This document shows, in pieces, positions 36,447 through 46,384 of a stretch of 64,000 nt of DNA. This stretch comes from Aquibaculum sediminis (GTDB lineage Bacteria; Pseudomonadota; Alphaproteobacteria; Kiloniellales; DSM-21159), in assembly GCF_040712085.1 (NCBI RefSeq), contig NZ_JBFCVK010000009.1:62001-126000 (forward strand). Direction: 5' to 3'. The notes under the pieces are model-generated. The model saw only the letters and a program-made list of their open reading frames with translations. It was not told the DNA's origin and ran no database searches. Each line of letters begins with the position of its first letter. The stretch's first letter is position 1. Both the position numbers and the translations under genes were made by a program.

Positions 36447-37234
36447 AGCCGTTTCCTGATCTGGCCGCTGATTGCCTCGCTGATGAGGATGACGCCGACG
36501 ATGACCATGGTGATGGCCAAAGCGAAGTCGTAGTCATAGCGACCGAAGGCGTTGGCAAGGGTCGAGCCGATACCGCCTGCACCGACGATTCCGACCACTG
36601 CAGACGCGCGCAGGTTGGAGTCCAGCTGATAGATGCTGAGCCCGATCTGCCGCGGCATGATCTGTGGGAATACGGCGTAGTAGAGGGTGGCCATGTAGCC
36701 GGCCCCAGCCGCGCGCGTGGCCTCGACCTGTCCCCAGTCGATCTCCTCGATGCGCTCCGCGAGCATCTTTGCCACAAAGCCGATGGAGTAGACGATAAGG
36801 GTCAAAACGCCAGCAAAGGGCCCGAAGCCCACTGCCTTGACGAAGACGATCGCCACGATCACAGGGTGAAAGCTGCGGGCGACGATGATGATGGCACGTC
36901 CCAGCAGATAGATCGGCATCGGCGCCAAATTCCGGGCCGCCATGAAGGCGATGGGAATGGAGAGCAAGACGCCGCCGACAGTGGCCAGGATGGCGATCTT
37001 GAGACTTTCGGAAAAGCCTTTGATCAACAAGCCGCTGCGCTCGAAGCTGGGGGGAAAGGCGCCACTGAAGATCCGCTGGGCGCGGGTGATCCCTTCACTC
37101 ACCCGGGCCCAATCGATGGGCAGCATGCTGATCGCCCAGACCACGTAGATCAGGATCGCCACTGCCAGCCCGTAGCGCAGCAGCGGATTGGCAATCATCG
37201 GCGGCTTGCGCCAGGTGTCGCGAGCGTCGCTCAT
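36440..37234 (-). CDS. phnE: Phosphonate-type ABC transporter permease PhnE (first copy)
   Basis: This 264-residue permease is homologous to the following gene, with the coupling loop EATRAAGAGYMATLYYAVFPQ-like and RASAVVGIVGAGGIGSTLA. The start overlaps the phnC stop by 4 bp (ATGA) and its stop overlaps the second phnE. With PhnC and PhnD it would import phosphonates, phosphite or phosphate esters; no C-P lyase genes (phnG-M) are in the window. Confidence 0.92.
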   Translation of the reverse strand: MSDARDTWRKPPMIANPLLRYGLAVAILIYVVWAISMLPIDWARVSEGITRAQRIFSGAFPPSFERSGLLIKGFSESLKIAILATVGGVLLSIPIAFMAARNLAPMPIYLLGRAIIIVARSFHPVIVAIVFVKAVGFGPFAGVLTLIVYSIGFVAKMLAERIEEIDWGQVEATRAAGAGYMATLYYAVFPQIMPRQIGLSIYQLDSNLRASAVVGIVGAGGIGSTLANAFGRYDYDFALAITMVIVGVILISEAISGQIRKRLW

Positions 37235-38025
37235 GCCGTTTGCGCTTGGATTGTCTCGGCGGCACCGGCTTCTGCGCGCTCCTCGGCGGGGGTGCCGGCG
37301 TAGATTTCATCCATGGCCGCGGCGTCCAGGGCGGCCGGCTCTGCATCGAAAGTGATGCGGCCGTAACGCATGCCGACGATGCGATCGGCGTAGGTCTTGG
37401 CTTCGACCACGTTGTGGATGTTGATCAGCACAGGCAGCGAGAACTCGCGCGACAGCGAGCCCAGCAGTACCATGATCTGCTCGGAGGTCTTGGGGTCCAG
37501 TGAGGCGGTCGGTTCGTCGGCGAGCAGAATCTCGGGTTCCTGCATCAGCGCTCGCACCACGCCGACGCGCTGACGCTCGCCGCCTGAGAGGGCATCCGCC
37601 CGCTTGTTTGCGTAATGGGCGATGCCCACCCGCTCCATCAGTTCGTAGGCACGACGAATGTCCTGCTTGGGGTAGCGCCGCATGACGGCGCGCCAGAGCG
37701 GGATGTATCCCAGGCGTCCCGACTGCACGTTCTCCATCACGGTCAAGCGGTCGACCAGATTGAAGCCCTGGAAAATCATGCCGATGCGCCGGCGCGCATG
37801 GCGCAGTTGGGCGCCGCGCAATGCGGTGAGGTCGACACCGTTCAGCTCGATCTTGCCTGCTGTCGGCTCGACCAGACGGTTGATACAGCGCAGCAGCGTG
37901 CTCTTGCCCGCGCCCGAAGCCCCGATGATGGCAACGATGCTCTCGCTCTCCACGGTCAGATCGAGATCCTTGAGCACAGGATCGCCGTTGCCGTAGCGCT
38001 TCACCAGTTTCGAAATCTTCAACAT
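37231..38025 (-). CDS. phnC: Phosphonate-type ABC transporter ATPase PhnC
   Basis: This 264-residue ATPase has Walker A GASGAGKSTLLR, Q-loop IFQGFNLVDRLTV, signature LSGGERQRVGVVRAL, Walker B ILLADEPTASLD and the switch His in INIHNV. MLKISKLVKRYGNGD is the family start; the frame runs 20 codons further upstream. It follows phnD by 66 bp containing a strong hairpin and overlaps the first phnE. Confidence 0.94.
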   Translation of the reverse strand: MLKISKLVKRYGNGDPVLKDLDLTVESESIVAIIGASGAGKSTLLRCINRLVEPTAGKIELNGVDLTALRGAQLRHARRRIGMIFQGFNLVDRLTVMENVQSGRLGYIPLWRAVMRRYPKQDIRRAYELMERVGIAHYANKRADALSGGERQRVGVVRALMQEPEILLADEPTASLDPKTSEQIMVLLGSLSREFSLPVLINIHNVVEAKTYADRIVGMRYGRITFDAEPAALDAAAMDEIYAGTPAEERAEAGAAETIQAQTA

Positions 38026-38040
38026 GCAGGATGGGGCTCC

Positions 38041-38078
38041 AAAAGACGCGGGCCGCAGCCATCCAGACTGCGGCCCGC
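38041..38078 (-). other. Intercistronic hairpin between phnD and phnC
   Basis: A perfect 11-bp stem (GCGGGCCGCAG with CTGCGGCCCGC, 9-nt loop) lies 13 bp after the phnD stop; in mRNA sense it is followed by GTCTTTT. It may protect the phnD mRNA end or partly terminate, giving more binding protein than ATPase and permease. Confidence 0.75.
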
Positions 38079-38091
38079 AACGCATCGCAGC

Positions 38092-39099
38092 TTACTCGTT
38101 GGCGAGATCCTGCGGCGTGTAGTTTACGCCGTTGGCTGCCTGAATCTGCCGGATAACCGCCCAGTCATCCTCGTAGGAAATGGGGATGAACTTACTGACG
38201 CCCGAGAACTCCTCGCCCAGCGCGGTGCCTTCAAACTCGAAGGAGAAGAAGGCTTCCTTGATACTCTCGACCAGCTCCGGATCGAGGTTGTGGGCATGGG
38301 TGTAGGAGGTCGTCGGGAAGGCTGGCGATTCCCAGACGATCTTAACCTCTTCCGGATCATAGAGCCCGCGCTCGGCCATGCGGTCGACCACCTCGGAGGC
38401 CACCGGCGCTGCATCGTAATCGCCGGCGACGACACCCAGCATCGACTGGTCGTGGGAGCCGGAATAGTTCACCTCATAGTCCTCGTCCGGCACCACACCG
38501 AGATCCGGGAAGAGGGCGCGCGGTGCCTGATTGCCGGAATTGGAGGTCGGCGAGGTGTGGGCAATCCGCTTGCCCTTCAGGTCCTCCATCGTGTCGATGC
38601 CGCTATCGGTTCGGGTGTAGACCTGTAGCGTGTAGCCAAAACGGCCGTCATCACCACCCATCAGGGCGAAGGGCACAGCGCCGGCCAGATTGACCGCAAA
38701 GGGCGTCGGGCCGGTAGAGAAGCCCGCGATGTGCAGACGGCCGCTGCGCATGGCTTCCACCTCGGCCGAGTTGGACTGCACGGCGAAGAACTGAACATCC
38801 TTGCCGGTCACCTCCTCGAGGTGATCGATGAAGGGTTGCCAGATGTCCTCATAGATCGCGGGATCTTCCACCGGCGTATAGGCGAAGACCAGGGTGCCGG
38901 GGTTGACGAAGTCATCCGGATTGCTGGGCGGGTCGGCGACTAGGTCGCCGTCGGCATCGCAATAGGCCTGGTCGAGATCGCCGCGATTGGGGCATTCCTC
39001 CGCCTGTGCGGGGGCCATGGCCAGGACTGCGGCAAAACCGAATGCGGCCGCGATCGCGTAGCTGATGTAGCCGGTGCCGGGCACCACCTTGTAAGACAT
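38092..39099 (-). CDS. phnD: Phosphonate/phosphite-type ABC transporter binding protein PhnD
   Basis: This 335-residue periplasmic protein has a signal peptide with cleavage likely after APAQA. An unusual Asp/Asn/Pro-rich stretch with two cysteines (EECPNRGDLDQAYCDADGD) precedes the type II binding fold starting TLVFAYTPVEDP. The ligand loop region AHTSPTSNSGNQAPRA has the Ser/Thr/Asn pattern of phosphonate-binding PhnD/PtxB. ATG 39099 has GGGAGGAATAGG just upstream. It is the first gene of the operon, with a Pho-box-like repeat 87 bp upstream. Confidence 0.92.
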   Translation of the reverse strand: MSYKVVPGTGYISYAIAAAFGFAAVLAMAPAQAEECPNRGDLDQAYCDADGDLVADPPSNPDDFVNPGTLVFAYTPVEDPAIYEDIWQPFIDHLEEVTGKDVQFFAVQSNSAEVEAMRSGRLHIAGFSTGPTPFAVNLAGAVPFALMGGDDGRFGYTLQVYTRTDSGIDTMEDLKGKRIAHTSPTSNSGNQAPRALFPDLGVVPDEDYEVNYSGSHDQSMLGVVAGDYDAAPVASEVVDRMAERGLYDPEEVKIVWESPAFPTTSYTHAHNLDPELVESIKEAFFSFEFEGTALGEEFSGVSKFIPISYEDDWAVIRQIQAANGVNYTPQDLANE

Positions 39100-39185
39100 C
39101 CTATTCCTCCCTTTTGAACGTCTGGCGATCATTCGATCTGCCTGATGGCAAACTATCGATGCTCCGCCGGGAACTGCAACTGTTT

Positions 39186-39203
39186 GTTAGAAGGCTGTTA
39201 CAA
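39186..39203 (-). promoter_or_regulatory. Candidate Pho box upstream of phnD
   Basis: On the coding strand of phnD two direct heptamers, TTGTAAC and TTCTAAC, are separated by 4 bp (AGCC). This is the 11-bp periodicity of PhoB-binding repeats (CTGTCAT type). Matches to the consensus are partial: 5 of 7 for the first, fewer for the second, allowing C for the final T. Confidence 0.4.
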
Positions 39204-39261
39204 TGGGAATGAACACGAGCAGTCATTGCAGCCAGGGCCGTCCGGACGCATATTCCCGGCC

Positions 39262-40419
39262 ATGAACTCTCTCGGTTTCGATAAGCTCCCCGCGCAGACC
39301 CGCGTTGTCGTTGCCATGTCCGGCGGCGTGGACAGTTCCGTCACGGCCGCGCTGCTTCAGGCAGAAGGCTATGACGTGGTTGGCATCACGCTGCAGCTCT
39401 ATGATCACGGCGCTGCGATCGCCAAGAAGGGCGCCTGCTGCGCCGGTCAGGACATTCACGACGCTAGGCGTGTGGCCGAGACGTTGGGATTTCCTCATTA
39501 CGTGCTCGATTACGAAAGCCGCTTTCGTGACAGCGTGATGGAGGAGTTTGCCGATTCCTATTTGCGGGGGGAAACGCCAATTCCCTGCGTGCGCTGCAAC
39601 CAGTCGGTGAAGTTTCGCGACCTGCTGGGGACGGCACGTGACCTTGGAGCGGAGGCTCTGGCGACGGGACACTACGTGCGCCGCAGGATGGGGCCGCAGG
39701 GACCGGAGATGCATGTGGCGGAGGACGCGGATCGCGACCAGAGCTACTTCCTTTTCGCCACCACCCGCGAGCAGCTCGATTTCCTGCGCTTTCCCCTGGG
39801 CGATCTGCCCAAGCGCGAGGTTCGGGCACTGGCGGAGCGCTTTGGCCTCGCTGTGGCCGACAAGCCGGACAGCCAGGACATCTGCTTCGTGCCCAATGGC
39901 TCCTATGCCCGGGTGGTGGAGAAGCTGCGCCCCGGGGCAATTGACCCCGGCGATATCGTTGATCTGGAAGGGCAGGTGCTGGGGCAACACCAGGGCATCA
40001 TCGGTTTCACTGTGGGCCAGCGTCGCGGCATCGGCGTCGGCGGAACGGAAGAACCGCTCTACGTGGTCCGGCTGGAGCCGGAGAGCCGCCGCGTCGTGGT
40101 CGGCCCCAGGCGGGCCTTGGCCCGTGACCGCGTGCTGCTGCGAGAGATGAATTGGCTCGACGGCACTCTGCCGCCGGAGGGTGCGCGGGTCGCGGTGAAG
40201 CTGCGCTCAGCGCAGGACCCGGTGCCGGCGCTTGTCCGTTCTTGCGGAATGGATGGTGCCGAAATTCAACTCGATGATCCGGCCTATGGCGTTTCGCCGG
40301 GGCAAGCCGCCGTCTGCTATTCGGGCAGCCGGGTCCTGGGCGGCGGCTGGATCGCCGAAACCGCCTTGACCCAGACTGAGATCACGGGAAGCCAAGACGC
40401 GGAGCGCGTCTCTGCCTGA
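39262..40419 (+). CDS. mnmA: tRNA-specific 2-thiouridylase MnmA
   Basis: This 385-residue enzyme thiolates U34 of Lys, Glu and Gln tRNAs. The PP-loop is VVVAMSGGVDSSVTAALL; the first catalytic cysteine is in PCVRCNQ and the second in SQDICFVPNG. GFTVGQRRGIGVGG marks the following domain. ATG 39262 is chosen; the frame is open 39 codons further but without the family pattern. It is divergent from phnD across 162 bp and converges with the PCu(A)C-like gene, 14 bp apart. Confidence 0.95.
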   Translation: MNSLGFDKLPAQTRVVVAMSGGVDSSVTAALLQAEGYDVVGITLQLYDHGAAIAKKGACCAGQDIHDARRVAETLGFPHYVLDYESRFRDSVMEEFADSYLRGETPIPCVRCNQSVKFRDLLGTARDLGAEALATGHYVRRRMGPQGPEMHVAEDADRDQSYFLFATTREQLDFLRFPLGDLPKREVRALAERFGLAVADKPDSQDICFVPNGSYARVVEKLRPGAIDPGDIVDLEGQVLGQHQGIIGFTVGQRRGIGVGGTEEPLYVVRLEPESRRVVVGPRRALARDRVLLREMNWLDGTLPPEGARVAVKLRSAQDPVPALVRSCGMDGAEIQLDDPAYGVSPGQAAVCYSGSRVLGGGWIAETALTQTEITGSQDAERVSA

Positions 40420-40433
40420 GGCTTCGGCTCCGC

Positions 40434-40925
40434 TTACACGTTCGAATCCGGATCGTCCTGATCGTCGCGGCGCAACGGCTCGACCTCCACCTCCACAGTG
40501 ATGGCGCCGGCGTTTTCGAACCGCAGGGTCAGGTCGAAGTGATCGCCGGGGAAGTGGGTGCTTTGCAGGCCGATGAGCTGGATCTGTACACCGCCTGGCT
40601 GCAGCGTCAGGCTCTGGCCCGGGGCGATCTCGAGCGACGTGACCGTCCGCGTGTGCAGCACGCCCGCGTCATCCAGCACCGGCACCTGGATCTCGGCATG
40701 GCTGAAGAAGTCGCCGGTGACACCGGTCAGGCGGTCGGGCTCATCGCCGTCATTCACGATGGTCAGGAAGACGGCGTTGGCATGGGCACTGGGGGCGTTC
40801 TCGTGCGTCCAGGCATGACTCACGACGACGTCGCGCGCCGCATAGCTTTCCCCGGCGTGATGGGCCAGCGCCGCCGGAGCGGCCAGGAACGCGGCCAAGA
40901 GCACACCGCTGATCAATCGACGCAT
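40434..40925 (-). CDS. PCu(A)C-fold periplasmic protein with altered copper ligands
   Basis: This 163-residue protein has a signal peptide ending near PAALAHH and a cupredoxin-like PCu(A)C domain (VVVSHAWTHENAPSAHANAVFLTI, IAPGQSLTLQPGG, LTLRFENAG). PCu(A)C proteins deliver Cu(I) to cytochrome oxidase using a His-Met-His-Met motif. Here the expected positions read EIQV, GVLHTR and GGVQIQLIGL, so the usual ligands appear replaced by Gln, Leu/Thr and Ile. A role in copper delivery is thus doubtful. ATG 40925 has GGGAGAAG upstream. It follows the SDR gene by 71 bp. Confidence 0.8.
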   Translation of the reverse strand: MRRLISGVLLAAFLAAPAALAHHAGESYAARDVVVSHAWTHENAPSAHANAVFLTIVNDGDEPDRLTGVTGDFFSHAEIQVPVLDDAGVLHTRTVTSLEIAPGQSLTLQPGGVQIQLIGLQSTHFPGDHFDLTLRFENAGAITVEVEVEPLRRDDQDDPDSNV

Positions 40926-40996
40926 GAGACACTTCTCCCTGACTGACTGTATCGCGAGCAGGACCATCGAGTGGCACGGAAAGGCGCGGGGCGCAA

Positions 40997-41773
40997 TCAT
41001 TCCTTGGCCGGCAAACGCCGCAGCAGCGGGTCGGTAAGGCCGGGCGAAAGCGTCCCGAGCAGCCAGGCGGCGAAGTAGGTGGGGAAGGGAAAAGCGATGC
41101 GCGCCCGGTTGCGCGCCAGCCCGCGTTTGCAGATGCGCGCTGCCCGCTCGGACGACATCAGCAGCGGCATGGGAAAGCGATTGACCCGCGTCATGGGCGT
41201 GTCGATGTAGCCGGGGCAGATGACCGAAACCCCAATGCCGTCAGCGGCAAGCACGCCACGCAAGGCTTCGCCCCACACTCGCACCATCGCCTTGGAGGCA
41301 CAGTAAGCCGGGGCGCCGGGAAAACCGCGAACGGCAGCCAGAGATGACATGAGGGCGATCTGGCCGTGCCCTTGCTGGCGCATCAGGTCGATGGCGGGCA
41401 TCACGCTGTTGACCACACCGTCGCCGTTGACGGCAAAGATGCGACGCACTTGCTCCTCCGTTTCGCCATCACCCCCGGTTCCGGCGGATATACCGGCATT
41501 GGCGATGAGGAGATCAAGTGGCTGCCGGTGGTGCATCTCGGCGAGCCACCCGGCAAGATTTTCCCTATCGCACACGTCGAGAACGGTCGCGGCCACCTCG
41601 GCCCCGGCTTCACGACAGGATTGCGCGATGGCCTCCAGACGGCTGGTGTCGCGCCCCGTAAGGGAGAGACGACGGTTTGGTTCCGCATAGGCCTGCGCCA
41701 GGGCAGCGCCGATTCCACTGGTAGCGCCGGTGATCAGGACATGCCGGGGGTTGCTGTAGGACTGTCGCCTCAT
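40997..41773 (-). CDS. Short-chain dehydrogenase/reductase (SDR) family protein
   Basis: This 258-residue NAD(P)-dependent oxidoreductase has the cofactor motif TGATSGIGAALA, the structural NAG in LIANAGIS, the catalytic Ser in MSSLAAVRG and Tyr/Lys in AYCASKA. The C-terminus (FPTYFAAWLLGTLSPGLTDPLLRRLP) is hydrophobic, as in membrane-associated SDRs acting on lipids. ATG 41773 has AGGAGACGAG immediately upstream. The substrate is unknown. It diverges from yicC. Confidence 0.9.
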   Translation of the reverse strand: MRRQSYSNPRHVLITGATSGIGAALAQAYAEPNRRLSLTGRDTSRLEAIAQSCREAGAEVAATVLDVCDRENLAGWLAEMHHRQPLDLLIANAGISAGTGGDGETEEQVRRIFAVNGDGVVNSVMPAIDLMRQQGHGQIALMSSLAAVRGFPGAPAYCASKAMVRVWGEALRGVLAADGIGVSVICPGYIDTPMTRVNRFPMPLLMSSERAARICKRGLARNRARIAFPFPTYFAAWLLGTLSPGLTDPLLRRLPAKE

Positions 41774-41837
41774 CTCGTCTCCTGGTTTGCCGAGCGGAAA
41801 CCCTAAAGGATTCGCGAGCCTTGCACAGGCACATCGC

Positions 41838-41866
41838 TTGGCGCTGACCTCCCGGGCCGCTATAAG
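41838..41866 (+). promoter_or_regulatory. Candidate yicC-gmk promoter
   Basis: TTGGCG at 41838-41843 and TATAAG at 41861-41866 have the ideal 17-bp spacing. Transcription would start near 41873, about 24 nt before yicC. Confidence 0.65.
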
Positions 41867-41896
41867 GGCGCCGTCCATTCCCGCCAGAGAGATGCC

Positions 41897-42796
41897 ATGT
41901 CCGCCGACCTGCGATCCATGACCGCCTATGCCCGCGCCCAGGGCGGCGACGAGCGCTATGCCTGGAGCTGGGAAATTCGCAGCGTGAACGGCCGGGGCCT
42001 GGATATGCGCACACGCCTGCCTCAGGGCTGGGACAGGCTCGACCATCCACTTCGCCAGCGGGTCCAGGGCAAGCTGCAGCGCGGCAATCTTCAGATCGGC
42101 TTGACGCTTCGTCAGACGGCTGAGGCCGCTCCCATAAGGGTCAATCGTGCGCTTCTGTCCGAGTTGTCGGAGGTTGCGCGCGAACTGCATGAGGACGGCG
42201 CCGCCGTATCTGCCAGCGCGGATGGTTTGCTGAGCCTGCGCGGTGTGCTGGAGCCGGTCGAGGAAAACGCCGACGAGGATGAAGTGCAGCTCAACAACCG
42301 CGACGGCGCGCTGCTCGGCGACCTGGATGAGGCGTTGGAACAGCTCTTGGCAATGCGGCGGGCGGAAGGGGCCCACCTCGGCAACCTGCTCGAGGGTCAC
42401 TTGGGTGAGATAGAAGACTGTGTTGCGCAGGCTTCGGCCCATGCAGCCACGCAGCCCGACGCAATCCGCGCCCGCCTTCGCACACTGGTGGAAGAACTGC
42501 TGCAAGCCTCGCCGGCCTTGCCGGAAGAGCGACTGGCTCAAGAGGCGGCGCTGCTGGTGGGCAAGGCCGATGTGCGTGAGGAACTGGATCGCCTGCGTGC
42601 TCACATCCAGGCGGCCCGCAAGCTGCTGTCCGAAGGCGGCGCCGTGGGACGGCGGCTGGATTTCCTCTGTCAGGAGTTCAACCGTGAGGCCAACACGCTC
42701 TGCTCGAAGTCGGCGGACGTGGAGTTGACGGCCATTGGCCTGCAGCTGAAAGCGGTCATCGAGCAGCTGCGCGAACAGGTGCAGAATCTGGAGTAG
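41897..42796 (+). CDS. yicC: YicC family endoribonuclease
   Basis: This 299-residue protein has the YicC N-terminal pattern MTAYARAQ and SWEIRSVNGRGLDMRTRLP, and the C-terminal DUF1732 end GRRLDFLCQEFNREANTLCSKS and AVIEQLREQVQNLE. E. coli YicC is reported to be an endoribonuclease linked to small-RNA turnover. It directly precedes gmk with 6 bp between, the usual arrangement in proteobacteria. Confidence 0.92.
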   Translation: MSADLRSMTAYARAQGGDERYAWSWEIRSVNGRGLDMRTRLPQGWDRLDHPLRQRVQGKLQRGNLQIGLTLRQTAEAAPIRVNRALLSELSEVARELHEDGAAVSASADGLLSLRGVLEPVEENADEDEVQLNNRDGALLGDLDEALEQLLAMRRAEGAHLGNLLEGHLGEIEDCVAQASAHAATQPDAIRARLRTLVEELLQASPALPEERLAQEAALLVGKADVREELDRLRAHIQAARKLLSEGGAVGRRLDFLCQEFNREANTLCSKSADVELTAIGLQLKAVIEQLREQVQNLE

Positions 42797-42802
42797 GCAG
42801 AG

Positions 42803-43459
42803 TTGACGGACGCCGCCAAGGATACGCCGACAGAAGTGAAGCGCCGGGGCTTGATGCTGGTGCTTTCCTCTCCGTCCGGTGCGGGCAAGACCACCATTTC
42901 CCGCGCACTGCTGGCCGAGGAAACCAATCTTACGCTTTCCATTTCAGCCACGACCCGACCCAAGCGGCCGGGCGAACGCGATGGCGTGGATTACTATTTC
43001 GTCGACCACTCGCGTTTCGAGGCCATGGTAGAGGCCAATGAAATGCTCGAGCATGCGCTGGTCTTCGGCAATCGCTATGGAACGCCCCGCGCCCCGGTGG
43101 AAGATGCCCTGGAGGCCGGGCGGGACGTGCTGTTCGACATCGATTGGCAAGGCACGCAGCAGGTCTCTTCGCGGATGCCACGCGACCTTGTGCGCATCTT
43201 CATCCTGCCGCCTTCCCACGCGGAACTGGAGCGCCGGCTGCGCACGCGCGCGCTGGACCCGGAAGAGGTGGTTCAGGAACGCATGGCCAAGGCGGCCGAC
43301 GAGATGAGCCACTGGGACGCCTACGACTACATCATCGTCAACCGGCAGGTCGAACGGTCGGTGACGGAGGTGAAGGCCATTCTCACCGCCGAACGCCTGC
43401 GGCGCGAGCGCCAGGTCGGTCTGACGGAGTTCGTCAGCCGCCTGCGCAGCGCTGCGTGA
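42803..43459 (+). CDS. gmk: Guanylate kinase
   Basis: This 218-residue enzyme phosphorylates GMP to GDP. The P-loop is LSSPSGAGKTTISRAL; the GMP-binding region contains SISATTRPKRPGERDGVDYYFVD and EHALVFGNRYGTP. TTG 42803 is the likely start because the RRGLMLVLSS lead-in is typical of alphaproteobacterial Gmk; ATG 42854 would remove it. It lies between yicC and cysS and is probably co-transcribed with them. Confidence 0.95.
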   Translation: MTDAAKDTPTEVKRRGLMLVLSSPSGAGKTTISRALLAEETNLTLSISATTRPKRPGERDGVDYYFVDHSRFEAMVEANEMLEHALVFGNRYGTPRAPVEDALEAGRDVLFDIDWQGTQQVSSRMPRDLVRIFILPPSHAELERRLRTRALDPEEVVQERMAKAADEMSHWDAYDYIIVNRQVERSVTEVKAILTAERLRRERQVGLTEFVSRLRSAA

Positions 43460-43475
43460 GGCAGAAAGCAAGTCC

Positions 43476-44843
<1,368 letters not shown>

Positions 44844-44907
44844 ACGCCATCTCTGACACGCTACAGCGCCGATGCTGCAGTCTCACAAGTGAAAGGTCTT
44901 GAACAGC

Positions 44908-45801
44908 GTGGCCAAGATGTTGCCCATCTATCTGCTGTCGCTTCGGGTGCCGGAGGGCAGCGTGGCGATGTTCGAGACCGCGCTGGAGCCCCTGGGCGGC
45001 GCTCTTGATGTGGGTGGGCCCGACGACAAGGGGCTGGTGCCGCTGCAGCTCTACCTCGGCGAGGATCCGGGACGGGCAGCGGTCTATGCCCAATTGTCCG
45101 TGGCAGCGATGGTGACCGGCTGTGATGTTCCGAATTTCACGCTGGAACTCATGCCGGAGATCGATTGGGTTGCCGAAAGCCGCGCCTCCTTGCCGGCACT
45201 GACCGCCGGTCGTTTCTGGGTCTATGGCAGCCACGTGGAGACCCCTCCACCGTGGGGATCAATCCCGCTGCTGATAGATGCCAATGTCGCTTTCGGGACC
45301 GGAAGGCACGAAACTACACGCGGTTGCCTGCTCGCCCTGGAGGCATTGGCAAAGGACCGGCGGCGCAAACCCAAGCGCGCCCTCGATCTGGGGTGTGGCT
45401 CGGGCATCCTCGCGTTTGGGGCAGCGCGGCTCTGGCCCCATCTGCGCGTGCTGGGCAGCGACCTTGATGCGCCCTCGGTGTCCGTGGCGCGCGACAATGC
45501 GAAACTCAATCGGGTTGCGACGCGGGTCACGCTGGTGGAAAGCCGGGGCTATCGGGCGCACGCGATCAGCCGCCGCGCTCCCTACGACCTCATCCTCGCG
45601 AACATCCTTGCCGGCCCACTCTGTGCCATGGCGACCGATACCGCCCGGCACCTGGCGCCGGGCGGTCGGGTGGTGCTGTCGGGTTTGATCCGTCGGCAGG
45701 AACGACAGGTTCTGGCCCGTCATCGTGCCGTCGGCCTCAAGCTCGAACGCCGCTGGCGCATCGGCAACTGGAGCACGTTGCTTCTGCGCCGCGGCGCATG
45801 A
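44908..45801 (+). CDS. prmA: Ribosomal protein L11 methyltransferase PrmA
   Basis: This protein of about 297 residues trimethylates ribosomal protein L11. The SAM-binding motif is ALDLGCGSGILAFGAA, preceded by VAFGTGRHETTRGCLLALE and followed by DLILANILAGPL, all diagnostic of PrmA. The start is uncertain: GTG 44908 is used, with TTG 44899 and ATG 44917 as alternatives. It follows cysS by 64 bp and converges with the DoxX gene. Confidence 0.9.
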   Translation: MAKMLPIYLLSLRVPEGSVAMFETALEPLGGALDVGGPDDKGLVPLQLYLGEDPGRAAVYAQLSVAAMVTGCDVPNFTLELMPEIDWVAESRASLPALTAGRFWVYGSHVETPPPWGSIPLLIDANVAFGTGRHETTRGCLLALEALAKDRRRKPKRALDLGCGSGILAFGAARLWPHLRVLGSDLDAPSVSVARDNAKLNRVATRVTLVESRGYRAHAISRRAPYDLILANILAGPLCAMATDTARHLAPGGRVVLSGLIRRQERQVLARHRAVGLKLERRWRIGNWSTLLLRRGA

Positions 45802-45819
45802 GGCGGCCCGGCTGAAGGG

Positions 45820-46242
45820 TCAGACCCAGCCGCGGGCCTCCAGGGGACGCAACGCGGGAACACGCAGCGCATAGGCGCCGGGGCCCATCAGGGCTTGGGC
45901 GAGTAGGGCAATGGTCCAGAACACTGGATACTCCCACCCGCCGCCTTCGGCACTGAACACCCAGCCATTGCCGGTGTGTTCAAGCAGCGCGCCAATCATC
46001 GTTGGCAGCAGCAGAAGCGCGATCAACCTAACTTGAACGCCCAGGATGAGGAACAAGCCGCCGCCGATCTCTGCCAGGATGACGAGGTAGGCGAAACTTC
46101 CCGGATAGCCGATACTCTCGAAGTAGGCCACGGTGCCGGGGACGGTGAACGTGAATACCTTCATCAGGCCGTGGGCCAGGAAGGCGACCCCGAGGGTCAG
46201 GCGGAGCAGGAAGGCGCCCAGCGGCGCGGTCGGCGAAAGCAT
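45820..46242 (-). CDS. DoxX family membrane protein
   Basis: This 140-residue protein has four predicted membrane segments and the DoxX pattern LRLTLGVAFLAHGLMKVF near the start, followed by YLVILAEIGGGLFLILG. Relatives occur in thiosulfate:quinone oxidoreductases and redox-stress complexes, but many are of unknown function. ATG 46242 has AGGGGA upstream. It is transcribed alone, divergently from the SAM-II-like leader region. Confidence 0.85.
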   Translation of the reverse strand: MLSPTAPLGAFLLRLTLGVAFLAHGLMKVFTFTVPGTVAYFESIGYPGSFAYLVILAEIGGGLFLILGVQVRLIALLLLPTMIGALLEHTGNGWVFSAEGGGWEYPVFWTIALLAQALMGPGAYALRVPALRPLEARGWV

Positions 46243-46384
46243 GGTTCTTATCCCCTTCGTTGTGAGATTGGGTGGCGGGGCGGCCACGATCGGGCCGCGT
46301 TGAGGTAAGGCATGCCATGCAACGCCTGAAATGATAATCTGGGAAGTTCGCCACAGTTTGTTTTTGCACAGGAAACAATAAGTG

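Noticed and set aside
41774..42604. Upstream extension of the SDR gene to 42604
   Set aside because: It is antisense to yicC; the SDR fold starts at ATG 41773 with a strong Shine-Dalgarno.
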